Origin: Aalborgiella sp040079635
Lineage (GTDB): Bacteria > Pseudomonadota > Gammaproteobacteria > Burkholderiales > Burkholderiaceae_C
NCBI GenBank assembly: GCA_040079635.1
Contig: JBEBJY010000051.1
Coordinates: 1-20,265 of the forward strand
Length of the DNA stretch: 20,265 bases
Reading direction: 5' to 3'
Below are positions 1 through 6,263 of the stretch, one piece after another. A program made the position numbers and the translations under genes. How positions within the stretch are numbered: the first letter of the stretch is position 1; every line of letters starts with the position of its first letter. The notes under the pieces are model-generated. The model saw only the letters and a program-made list of their open reading frames with translations. It was not told the DNA's origin and made no database searches.

Positions 1-145
1 CAGATACTACTTAAAAAACAGTAGTCTTAACGACAAAATGGACAAACAGACATCAAACCTTAGCGGCTGTGTGAGTTTGTCCACCTTTGTTAAAACGTAT
101 CAAACTACGTTTTAGGGATGACGCTTTTGTAACGCTTAAACGTAA
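1..145 (-). terminator. Cluster of inverted repeats downstream of acpP
   Basis: Three inverted repeats lie directly after the acpP stop on the minus strand. Positions 91-99 and 106-114 form a perfect 9-bp AT-rich stem (TAAAACGTA) with a 6-nt loop. Positions 39-47 and 75-83 form a perfect 9-bp stem (TGGACAAAC) with a 27-nt loop, followed on the minus strand by TTTTG. Positions 6-11 and 20-25 form a 6-bp stem (ACTACT). None has a classical GC-rich stem plus long T-run. They could give partial termination or stabilise the 3' end of an acpP transcript before fabF. Function is inferred only. Confidence 0.35.
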
Positions 146-385
146 TTACGCTTTAGGGTTGGCAACAGCGTAGTCAATCGCGTTTTTCACGGTTGTGATT
201 TTTTCAGCTTCTTCGTCTGGAATTTCAATCCCAAACTCATCTTCCAAAGCCATCACCAATTCAACGGTGTCCAATGAGTCAGCGCCCAGATCAGCCACGA
301 ATGACTTTTCTGCAGTGACTTGTGATTCTTCAACGCCGAGTTGTTCAGCAATGATTTTTTTAACGCGTGCTTCGATATCGCTCAT
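146..385 (-). CDS. acpP: Acyl carrier protein AcpP
   Basis: Small acidic carrier protein that holds growing acyl chains as thioesters on a 4'-phosphopantetheine arm and presents them to the fatty acid synthase enzymes in the cytoplasm. The 79-residue product has the usual length and the universal attachment motif GADSLDTVE with the modified serine at residue 37. It is flanked by the conserved helix II residues (ELVMALEDEFGIEIPDEEAE). The start is supported by a GAGGG-type ribosome binding site just upstream on the minus strand. It is the last gene of the fab cluster seen here and follows fabG after a 166-bp gap, longer than the other gaps, which leaves room for its own promoter, as is known for this abundant protein in Escherichia coli. 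fabF normally follows and would lie beyond the left edge. Identity is certain. Confidence 0.98.
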   Translation of the reverse strand: MSDIEARVKKIIAEQLGVEESQVTAEKSFVADLGADSLDTVELVMALEDEFGIEIPDEEAEKITTVKNAIDYAVANPKA

Positions 386-496
386 GTATTCCCTCTGAGG
401 GTTGTGAAAAATGTTATTTTAACCAACTTAGAGCCTATGCCCTAAATCAATCCTTAATTTACGCTAAGTTTGAGTTCTTTTTAACTGAGTTTATAT

Positions 497-527
497 TGAT
501 TTAGCTAAAAAAAAATTTACTCTAGCC
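497..527 (-). repeat. Probable decayed fragment of the GCTAT/CGGCTA palindromic repeat
   Basis: In the acpP-fabG gap the stretch at 513-527 (AAATTTACTCTAGCC) matches one arm of the intact repeat at 2363-2447 (AAATTTGACTCTAGCC) except for one missing base. A TTTAGCTA motif stands near the place where the second hairpin would be. The hairpin-proximal half of the element is missing. This is a weak, partial match. Confidence 0.4.
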
Positions 528-551
528 TGTTACTTGACAGTTACAAAGCCC

Positions 552-1298
552 TCAGGACATGTGCATGCCGCCGTTGATATGCAGCTCTTGCCCCGTCACA
601 TAGCCCGCCAAGGGTGATGCCAAGAACGCAACAGCGTTAGCAATATCAGCTGGTTTACCCAAATGTCCCAACGGAATTTGGCTCAACAGCGCTTTTTGCT
701 GTTCTTCTGGCAAGCTGCCTGTCATGTCTGTTTCAATAAAACCTGGGGCAATGCAGTTCACCGTGATGCCACGGCTGCCCAACTCTCGCGCCAAAGCACG
801 CGTCATGCCTGCCACGCCTGCTTTGGCAGCCGCGTAATTGGCCTGCCCAGCGTTGCCAGAAGCGCCCACGACGGAGGTGATGTTGATGATGCGGCCATAG
901 CGTTGTTTCATCATGGTGCGCATCACCGCGCGAGACATGCGAAAAACGGCTTTCAAATTCGTGTCTAGCACAGCGTCCCAGTCTTCGTCTTTCATGCGCA
1001 TGGCCAAAGTGTCGCGGGTGATTCCGGCGTTGTTCACCAGCACCTGCAAGCCACCGTGTTCTTTGGTGATGGCATCAATCAGTGCCTCAGCAGCTGCTGC
1101 GTCGTTAACATTGAGGTTTTTGCCGCTACAGCTCGGGAAAGCCGCTAAAGCTGCTGAAATTTTGGCTGCGCCATCGTCTGTGGTCGCAGTTCCGATAACT
1201 TTGTAGCCAGCTTCCGCCAAAGTGAGCGAGATGGATGCGCCAATCCCGCGTGATGCGCCCGTAACTAAGGCAACTTGATTTGATACGTTGATTGTCAT
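552..1298 (-). CDS. fabG: 3-oxoacyl-ACP reductase FabG
   Basis: NADPH-dependent reductase that converts 3-oxoacyl-ACP to 3-hydroxyacyl-ACP in each elongation cycle. The 248-residue protein is a classical short-chain dehydrogenase/reductase. It has the cofactor motif TGASRGIG at residues 13-20, NNAG at 89-92, and a complete catalytic tetrad N114, S142, Y155, K159 (in YAAAK). The C-terminal region GYVTGQELHINGG is typical of FabG. The ATG is preceded by GGAGA at good spacing. The gene lies 50 bp downstream of fabD and 166 bp upstream of acpP on the same strand, so it is part of the fab operon. Generic SDR family membership alone would not fix the substrate, but motifs and position between fabD and acpP make FabG secure. 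Confidence 0.97.
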   Translation of the reverse strand: MTINVSNQVALVTGASRGIGASISLTLAEAGYKVIGTATTDDGAAKISAALAAFPSCSGKNLNVNDAAAAEALIDAITKEHGGLQVLVNNAGITRDTLAMRMKDEDWDAVLDTNLKAVFRMSRAVMRTMMKQRYGRIINITSVVGASGNAGQANYAAAKAGVAGMTRALARELGSRGITVNCIAPGFIETDMTGSLPEEQQKALLSQIPLGHLGKPADIANAVAFLASPLAGYVTGQELHINGGMHMS

Positions 1299-1348
1299 AA
1301 ATTTCTCCTATTTTTTTTAATTTTTAACTACGTCATTTAACTTGCAAT

Positions 1349-2326
1349 TTAACTTTGCAAAAGCGTTTTAACCTCAGCCAAACTCGCTGGATCAAACAAC
1401 GCCACGCCGGTCAACTCGGCATCAATCCGCTTGACCAAACCCGCCAAAACCTTGCCTGGGCCGCATTCCACAATTGTTGTAACGCCACGCGCTTTGATGG
1501 CTGCGACGCATTCGACCCAGCGGACTGGGCCGAAAGCTTGGCGGTAAAGGGCGTCTTTGATGGCGGCGGCATCTGTTTGCACGGTGACGTCGATGTTGTT
1601 GACGACTGGAATCTGCGGCGCTGCAAAGGTGACGGATTTCAAAGCTTCTTGCAGCTTTTCAGCCGCTGGGCGCATCAATTGCGAGTGAAACGGTGCAGAC
1701 ACTGGCAAGATCAAGGCGCGTTTCGCACCCGCAGCTTTGAGCTGCTCGCATGCCGCATCCACAGCGGCTTTGCTGCCTGAAATCACGGTTTGGCCGGGGT
1801 CGTTGAAGTTTGCCGCCTGAACGGAGTGAATCAAATTCTCTGAACCAATACTGCCTCCAGCAGACGTAATATCTGCACAAACAGCTATGATTTTTGCAGC
1901 ATCCAAACCCAAAATAGCCGCCATCGCGCCCTGCCCCACAGGCACCGCGTCTTGCATGGCTTGGGCACGCAGGCGCACCAGCGGCGCGGCTTGGGCGAGG
2001 GTTAACACGCCAGAAGCGACCAAAGCGGAGTATTCGCCCAACGAATGCCCTGCAACGACGGAAGGCGTCAAACCTGTCTCTGCCAGCCAAACGCGGTACG
2101 CCGCCACGGCGGATACCAGCATGACGGGCTGGGTGTTGGTGGTCAGCGCCAGTGCTTCTTTAGGACCGTTTTTGATGAGGGCAGCGATGTCTTCATGTAG
2201 TGCGTCCGACGCTTCTTGCAGCGTTTGCGCGACGATGGGGTTGGCATTAACGCTAAGACCCCAAGCGTCCAACATGCCGACAGATTGAGAACCTTGACCT
2301 GGGAAGACGAATGCAAATGGTTTCAT
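1349..2326 (-). CDS. fabD: Malonyl-CoA:ACP transacylase FabD
   Basis: Transfers malonyl from CoA to ACP to supply the extender unit for fatty acid elongation. The 325-residue product has the oxyanion motif GQGSQ at 10-14, the nucleophile elbow GHSLGE with S95, an arginine at 120 in the position expected to bind the malonyl carboxylate, and the catalytic histidine in APFHS (H214). An AAGG ribosome binding site lies about 8 nt before the ATG. Residues about 143-162 are encoded by a copy of the palindromic repeat described at 1853-1900. Compared with my memory of E. coli FabD, the protein is about ten residues longer just there, before the conserved NFNDPGQTVISG. The insert precedes rather than destroys known active-site residues, so the enzyme is probably active. 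fabH lies 139 bp upstream and fabG 50 bp downstream. Confidence 0.97.
   Translation of the reverse strand: MKPFAFVFPGQGSQSVGMLDAWGLSVNANPIVAQTLQEASDALHEDIAALIKNGPKEALALTTNTQPVMLVSAVAAYRVWLAETGLTPSVVAGHSLGEYSALVASGVLTLAQAAPLVRLRAQAMQDAVPVGQGAMAAILGLDAAKIIAVCADITSAGGSIGSENLIHSVQAANFNDPGQTVISGSKAAVDAACEQLKAAGAKRALILPVSAPFHSQLMRPAAEKLQEALKSVTFAAPQIPVVNNIDVTVQTDAAAIKDALYRQAFGPVRWVECVAAIKARGVTTIVECGPGKVLAGLVKRIDAELTGVALFDPASLAEVKTLLQS
1853..1900 (-). repeat. Palindromic repeat core inside fabD (sense orientation)
   Basis: Read on the minus strand, the copy starts with the 17-nt hairpin slot GCTGCAAAAATCATAGC and continues with a 31-nt segment containing TACGTC and GCTGGAGGC. It aligns without gaps to the intergenic copy at 14022-14069 at about 30 of 48 positions, counted by eye. 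It is in frame with fabD and encodes residues 143-158, with similarity running a little further. Where the intergenic copy has TAG in this frame, fabD has TGT. Confidence 0.7.
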
Positions 2327-2362
2327 GGAACTACCTTAATGATACGTATTACAAGTTAATTT

Positions 2363-2447
2363 GCTATAAATAATATAGCGGTTTTTAAGCATTAAATTTG
2401 ACTCTAGCCGGCGCATTTATTGCCTAAATAGCTATTAAAAATATAGC
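2363..2447 (-). repeat. Full-length palindromic repeat, intergenic fabH-fabD
   Basis: This 85-bp element is the most complete copy in the window. Both ends are 17-nt hairpins: GCTATAAATAATATAGC at 2363-2379 and GCTATTAAAAATATAGC at 2431-2447. Between them lie two imperfectly complementary arms around the central CTAGCCGGCG. The 48-nt core shared by all copies is 2400-2447 on the minus strand and matches the copy at 14022-14069 at about 40 of 48 positions. It fills most of the 139-bp gap between fabH and fabD and would form a strong structure in the operon transcript, where it could affect relative expression or mRNA decay. Confidence 0.8.
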
Positions 2448-2465
2448 GATTTTAGGGAATAATCA

Positions 2466-3485
2466 TCAAAACTCAAGCAGCGCAGAACCCCAAGTAAAAC
2501 CACCGCCGACGGCTTCCAACATCAGCGTTTGACCCTTTTTGACTTGCCCTGAGCGCACAGCGGCATCTAGTGCCAGTGGAATCGATGCAGCGGATGTGTT
2601 GCCGTGTTGATCGACCGTGACAACCACCTTTTCCATGGGCAATTTGAGTTTTTTCGCCGTGCTGGTCATGATGCGGATATTAGCTTGGTGCGGAATCAGC
2701 CAGTCGATATCCGCCTCTGTTTTACCTGCTTTCGCCAGCGTGGCGCGGGCGGTGTCCGCCAAAACGCCAACCGCGAGCTTGAACACAGCTTGTCCGTCCA
2801 TCTGTAAAAATGCCGAACCTTCAACAGCGCCGCCACCCACATTGCCAGGGACGCACAAAATGCCGACGTGCTTGCCGTCAGCGTGCAAATCGGTTGCCAA
2901 AATGCCCGGCGTATCAGACGCTTCTAAGACGACCGCGCCTGCGCCGTCGCCAAACAGTACGCAAGTCGTGCGGTCTTTGAAGTCCAAAATGCGCGAAAAC
3001 GTCTCTGCGCCAATGACGATGGCTTTGTTCGCTGCGCCAGATTGAATCATCGCGTTAGCCACCGACAGCGCGTAAACAAAACCTGTGCAAACCGCCTGAA
3101 TATCAAACGCCGCACCGCCAGCCATGCCCAGCTTGTTTTGCACGATGCAGGCCGTAGAAGGGAAAACCATGTCTGGCGTAGAGGTGGCGACGATGATCAA
3201 ATCAATGTCGCTAGCCTGCAAGCCAGCCGCTTGCATGGCGTTTTTTGCGGCTGCAACGGCGAGTTCGCTGGTCAAAACGCCTTGTTCTGAGAAATGCCGC
3301 GCGTGAATGCCGGTGCGCTCCACAATCCAATCGTCACTGGTTTCTACACCTGTGGCGGCTAATTGAGCAACCAAATCGGCATTGGTGACACGGTTGGGGG
3401 GCAAAAAGCTGCCTGTGCCGGTGATACGAGCAAAGCGCGCAACTTGGGTTGGCTGATTTTTTGTCTGAGATGGCTGAGTCGTCAA
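2466..3485 (-). CDS. fabH: 3-oxoacyl-ACP synthase III FabH
   Basis: Condenses acetyl-CoA (or a similar short acyl-CoA) with malonyl-ACP to start fatty acid synthesis. The product has the thiolase-fold catalytic triad C133 (AVCTGF), H266 (HQANIRI) and N296 (GNTSAAS), plus GGGFTWGSALLEF at the C-terminus. Length is 339 residues, slightly over the usual figure because of a polar N-terminal lead of about 17 residues. The start given is a TTG: no ATG or GTG occurs in frame between the upstream stop and the conserved ARITGTGSFLPPNRV block, and the first internal methionine is at residue 84. No good ribosome binding site is visible. It follows plsX after 96 bp and precedes fabD. Identity is certain; the exact start is not. 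Confidence 0.96.
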   Translation of the reverse strand: MTTQPSQTKNQPTQVARFARITGTGSFLPPNRVTNADLVAQLAATGVETSDDWIVERTGIHARHFSEQGVLTSELAVAAAKNAMQAAGLQASDIDLIIVATSTPDMVFPSTACIVQNKLGMAGGAAFDIQAVCTGFVYALSVANAMIQSGAANKAIVIGAETFSRILDFKDRTTCVLFGDGAGAVVLEASDTPGILATDLHADGKHVGILCVPGNVGGGAVEGSAFLQMDGQAVFKLAVGVLADTARATLAKAGKTEADIDWLIPHQANIRIMTSTAKKLKLPMEKVVVTVDQHGNTSAASIPLALDAAVRSGQVKKGQTLMLEAVGGGFTWGSALLEF

Positions 3486-3542
3486 AAGATTCTGGGCAAT
3501 AGATTTGCCAAAAGTTGTCTAAGTGACTGAGTTTAACAGCGC

Positions 3543-3581
3543 TTTTAGAGAGCGCGAACTAACTGCAGTTAGAGTGCGCAG
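3543..3581. repeat. Palindromes between plsX and fabH
   Basis: A perfect 14-bp palindrome CTAACTGCAGTTAG lies at 3559-3572, followed by a near-repeat of its right half (GCGCAGTTAG). A GCGC...GCGC pair lies just before it. It begins 9 bp from the plsX stop and could act as a transcript-processing or regulatory structure. There is no T-run, so it does not look like an intrinsic terminator, and fabH must be transcribed through it or from it. Confidence 0.4.
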
Positions 3582-4613
3582 TTAGGGTGAAGCGGCCGTT
3601 TGGCTACGATTCAACAGTGGCGCCGCATGCGCGATACGGGCTTTGACGCGTTCCACCAAGTCATGTTTGGCAGCTTCATAGGCTCGGCTGAGGGCATTTT
3701 CAAATGCCATAACGTCTGCTGAACCGTGGCTTTTGAAAACCAAACCACGCAAACCGAGCAAAGCAGCGCCGTTGTGGCGTCTGTGATCAAAACGGAATTT
3801 AAACGCTTTTAGCACCGGATAAGCGCAGATAGCAGCCATTCGGGTGAAAATGTTGCGAGAAAACTCTGCTTTAAGGAAGCTACCAAACATAGAGGCGGCA
3901 CCTTCTGTGGTCTTCAAAGCGACGTTGCCCACAAAGCCGTCGCACACCACGATATCGACTGTGCCTTTGAAAATATCATTGCCTTCGACGTTTCCGTAGA
4001 AATTTAAATCACCAGCAGCGGCGGCGGCACGCAGCAATTCACCCGCTTGTTTGATAACTTCGCTACCTTTGATGTCTTCTTCACCAATATTCAACAAACC
4101 CACGCTTGGGGTTTCGTTGTTTCGCAATACGGAGACCAAGGCCGAGCCCATGACGGCAAATTGCAGCAAATGCTCGGCCGTGCAGTCCACATTGGCACCC
4201 AAATCGAGCACCATGGTGGCTTCGCCTTTGGCGTTGGGCACCAAGCCTGAAATAGCGGGGCGATCGATGCCGTCAATGGTTTTGAGAACGAAGCGAGAAA
4301 TAGCCATCAGCGCGCCGGTGTTACCAGCAGAAACGGCGGCTTGCGCTGCACCGTCTTTGACTTGGTTGATGGCGACGCGCATGGAAGAGTCTTTTTTCTT
4401 GCGCAGTGCGATTTCTAGCGGGTCATCCATGCCGACAACCTCGCTAGCCGGCACAATTTTGGCGCGCACATGCGAAAAACCCGCCAATGCAGCGGGTAAG
4501 CCGACCATCAAGAGTTCGGCATCTTCGTGTTTATCGAGAAACTGGCGGCATGCCGCCAAAGTTACGATGGGACCGTGGTCACCACCCATGCAGTCGACGG
4601 ATAGCGTAACCAT
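3582..4613 (-). CDS. plsX: Phosphate acyltransferase PlsX
   Basis: Peripheral membrane enzyme that converts acyl-ACP and phosphate to acyl-phosphate, the donor used by PlsY to start phospholipid synthesis. The 343-residue product begins with the family signature VDCMGGDHGP and contains SAGNTGALMA at 95-104, LDLGANVDC at 136-144, and a later CDGFVGNVALKTTEG block, all typical of PlsX. Length is normal. The start is an ATG without a strong ribosome binding site. The gene sits between rpmF (56 bp upstream) and fabH (96 bp downstream), the conserved arrangement that couples membrane lipid synthesis to fatty acid initiation. Nothing is missing or truncated. Confidence 0.97.
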   Translation of the reverse strand: MVTLSVDCMGGDHGPIVTLAACRQFLDKHEDAELLMVGLPAALAGFSHVRAKIVPASEVVGMDDPLEIALRKKKDSSMRVAINQVKDGAAQAAVSAGNTGALMAISRFVLKTIDGIDRPAISGLVPNAKGEATMVLDLGANVDCTAEHLLQFAVMGSALVSVLRNNETPSVGLLNIGEEDIKGSEVIKQAGELLRAAAAAGDLNFYGNVEGNDIFKGTVDIVVCDGFVGNVALKTTEGAASMFGSFLKAEFSRNIFTRMAAICAYPVLKAFKFRFDHRRHNGAALLGLRGLVFKSHGSADVMAFENALSRAYEAAKHDLVERVKARIAHAAPLLNRSQTAASP

Positions 4614-4669
4614 TAAACGAGCTTGATCATGTTAAAAAGCCCGCCAAACCCATCTACAGCTTGAAAAAT

Positions 4670-4861
4670 TTATTCAGCTGCCGTGTCAGACTTGTTTTTC
4701 AACACTTGGCGACCACGGTAGAAACCGTTAGGGCTGATGTGGTGACGCAAGTGTGTTTCGCCAGTTGTTGGCTCGACAGCGATACCTGGCACAACCAATG
4801 CGTTGTGTGAACGGTGCATACCGCGCTTAGACGGTGATTTTTTGTTTTGTTGAACTGCCAT
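4670..4861 (-). CDS. rpmF: 50S ribosomal protein L32
   Basis: Small basic protein of the large ribosomal subunit. The 63-residue product begins MAVQQNKKSPSKRGMHRSHN, the standard L32 start, and continues with the ETHLRHHISPNGFYRGRQVL block. It has no CxxC pairs, so it is the zinc-independent form. A GGAG ribosome binding site stands 7 nt before the ATG. Position between yceD and plsX is the classic arrangement known in E. coli, where rpmF is co-transcribed with the fab genes and has internal promoters. Identity is certain. Confidence 0.98.
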   Translation of the reverse strand: MAVQQNKKSPSKRGMHRSHNALVVPGIAVEPTTGETHLRHHISPNGFYRGRQVLKNKSDTAAE

Positions 4862-4938
4862 GATGTGGCTCCTAAACTATATGAATTCGGGCTAAAAAGT
4901 GACTTTAGCTGCACACTTTAAGCACAGCGAAGCCCTCG

Positions 4939-4944
4939 ATTATA
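4939..4944 (-). promoter_or_regulatory. Candidate -10 box (TATAAT) of an rpmF promoter
   Basis: A perfect TATAAT lies on the minus strand between yceD and rpmF, 77 nt ahead of the rpmF ATG. The -35 region is poor: at 17-nt spacing the hexamer is TAGCAA. An internal promoter here would fit E. coli, where the rpmF-plsX-fab region has several promoters. Based on one good hexamer only. Confidence 0.45.
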
Positions 4945-4964
4945 GCGCATTCCTAGCGAAATTG

Positions 4965-5588
4965 CTACTTTTCGGCCTTAGCACTGCCCTTTAAACTTCC
5001 TTTTAAAGCGGCCAAAGCTGCGAATGGGTTGGGTTTACCCGCCCCGACAGCTTCGGCATCGCCTGCAAAATCAGCATCCGATGCAGTCATTTTGGGTTGA
5101 ACGGGGCAAGCATCGTGCATGGGCACTTGGGGTAGCGCCATCAAAAGCTCGTCTTCAATCAGCGCTAACAGGTTAAATTCACGGCTGATGGCCAGTAAAT
5201 CTTCCTCGCATTCGTCATCTTCGGCTTCTGCGGTCGCCTCATCCGCCACAAAGCGGTAGGAACGCTCGACTTCTAAAAGCGTGGAAACTTCTCCCAAGCA
5301 GCGCTGGCAGGTTTGCGGCAAATGCGTTTGCGCGGTTAGATGCAGCCACACTTGCGGTTTAACTTTTGTATTGTCGCCAGCACTTTCAATCCATTCACCC
5401 TCAGCTTGCCAAATAACGATTTCTTCAGCAGTTAAATCAGCCTCTAGCCGGTATGATTCCTGCCTAAGACGCTCATATTTCGATAGCGAATCTTGCCCTT
5501 TGATACAGCCATTGGCTTGCGCTAAACCAGCTACATCCAAGCGATCTGCGCGAAAATTCAAACTTAAATCTTTTTTTAACTCAGCCAT
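4965..5588 (-). CDS. yceD: YceD/DUF177 family protein (23S rRNA accumulation protein)
   Basis: Member of the DUF177/YceD family, which is linked to 23S rRNA accumulation in E. coli and nearly always precedes rpmF. The product is 207 residues from the chosen ATG at 5588. It has the family CxxC pair (C94 and C97 in TCQRC), a further cysteine at 161 in ACPVQPK, an acidic stretch around 120-130, and a C-terminal NPFAALAALK motif. A TTG 14 codons upstream could also open the frame, but residues from MAELKK onward suit the family better. An AAGGA lies rather far (about 15 nt) from the ATG, so the start is moderately sure. Residues about 34-56 are encoded by a copy of the palindromic repeat. The gene is divergent from the maf-type gene with only 63 bp between the starts. 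Confidence 0.9.
   Translation of the reverse strand: MAELKKDLSLNFRADRLDVAGLAQANGCIKGQDSLSKYERLRQESYRLEADLTAEEIVIWQAEGEWIESAGDNTKVKPQVWLHLTAQTHLPQTCQRCLGEVSTLLEVERSYRFVADEATAEAEDDECEEDLLAISREFNLLALIEDELLMALPQVPMHDACPVQPKMTASDADFAGDAEAVGAGKPNPFAALAALKGSLKGSAKAEK
5440..5487 (-). repeat. Palindromic repeat core inside yceD (sense orientation)
   Basis: On the minus strand the copy reads GCTATCGAAATATGAGC (17-nt hairpin slot), then a 31-nt segment containing CTTAGGCA and CGGCTAGAGGC. It aligns without gaps to 14022-14069 at about 31 of 48 positions; weaker similarity continues to about 5421. It is in frame: TAA of the intergenic copies is GAA here, giving LRQESYRLEA at residues 41-50. Confidence 0.75.
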
Positions 5589-5593
5589 ACAGT

Positions 5594-5636
5594 CACTCGT
5601 TTTTTCCTTTGTTACTCTCAAGTGTACCAACGAGTG
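5594..5636. promoter_or_regulatory. Inverted repeat between the divergent yceD and maf-type genes
   Basis: A perfect 8-bp inverted repeat (CACTCGTT at 5594-5601 and AACGAGTG at 5629-5636) spans most of the 63 bp between the two divergent starts. Spacing and place would suit an operator or a stem in a leader transcript. No regulator is known from the window, so the role is open. Confidence 0.3.
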
Positions 5637-5651
5637 CGAAAATACGGCGCT

Positions 5652-6263
5652 ATGACAAGTTTTATGACAAGCTCAATTGATAAAAATCGTGCCGTGATTT
5701 TAGGATCGACCTCGGTTTACCGCCGTGAATTACTCAGCCGGCTGCGCATTCCCTTTGACGTGCAAGCACCCGATGTCGACGAAACTGCACACAACGGCGA
5801 ATCGCCGCTACAACTCGCTCAGCGCCTTGCGCTAGCAAAGGCACACGCCGTTGCGCAAAAATTCCCAGAATCTGTGGTGATTGGCTCTGACCAAGTGGCT
5901 GATTTAGATGGTTTACCTTTGGGCAAACCCGGTAATTTTGAGCGCGCCACGCTGCAATTGCGCCAAATGAGTGGCAAAACAGTGATTTTTCACACGGCAG
6001 TCGCTGTGGTTTGCCACTCTACTGGGTTTGTATTACAAGACTGCGCCTCTGTGAATGTGGTTTTTCGCGATTTGTCAGATGCTGAAATTACCGCTTATTT
6101 ACGGGCTGAAACGCCGTACGACTGCGCAGGAAGCGCCAAAAGCGAAGGCTTGGGGATTGCACTGCTCGCGTCCATCAACAGCGACGACCCTACCGCTCTG
6201 GTGGGTCTACCGCTGATTCGCACTTGCAACATGCTGCGCGCTGCTGGAGTGAAGCTGTTATGA
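5652..6263 (+). CDS. yceF: Maf/YceF-type nucleoside triphosphate pyrophosphatase (7-methyl-GTP type)
   Basis: Maf-family hydrolase that removes pyrophosphate from non-canonical nucleotides. Sequence details match the YceF branch, known to act on 7-methyl-GTP. Motifs seen from the ATG at 5652: LGSTSVYRRELLSRL (substrate loop), VDETA, and the catalytic IGSDQV with D80-Q81. The C-terminal part (DCAGSAKSEGLGIALL, then DDPTALVGLPLI) follows E. coli YceF closely. Product is 203 residues, normal for the family. A GTG at 5622 and a second ATG at 5664 are other possible starts; no clear ribosome binding site decides. The stop codon overlaps the next start by 4 bp (ATGA), so the two genes are translationally coupled. 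It lies next to the yceD-rpmF-fab cluster, a common yceF position. Confidence 0.93.
   Translation: MTSFMTSSIDKNRAVILGSTSVYRRELLSRLRIPFDVQAPDVDETAHNGESPLQLAQRLALAKAHAVAQKFPESVVIGSDQVADLDGLPLGKPGNFERATLQLRQMSGKTVIFHTAVAVVCHSTGFVLQDCASVNVVFRDLSDAEITAYLRAETPYDCAGSAKSEGLGIALLASINSDDPTALVGLPLIRTCNMLRAAGVKLL

Noticed and set aside
1349..2326. Long open frames on the opposite strand of fabD and other genes
   Set aside because: They mirror real genes, lack recognisable domains and have no ribosome binding sites of note.
3493..3510. GGGCAATAGATTTGCC upstream of fabH as a repeat copy
   Set aside because: GGCAATA matches, but there is no GCT...AGC hairpin at the right distance and no CGGCTA after it.
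4440..4465. CTAGCCGGC in plsX as another copy of the repeat
   Set aside because: Only the central eight bases match. The 17-nt hairpin slot at the expected offset is absent, and the encoded residues are ordinary PlsX sequence.
5589..5630. TTG start of yceD adding 14 residues
   Set aside because: The added residues are not family-like and the ATG at 5588 gives a normal YceD start.
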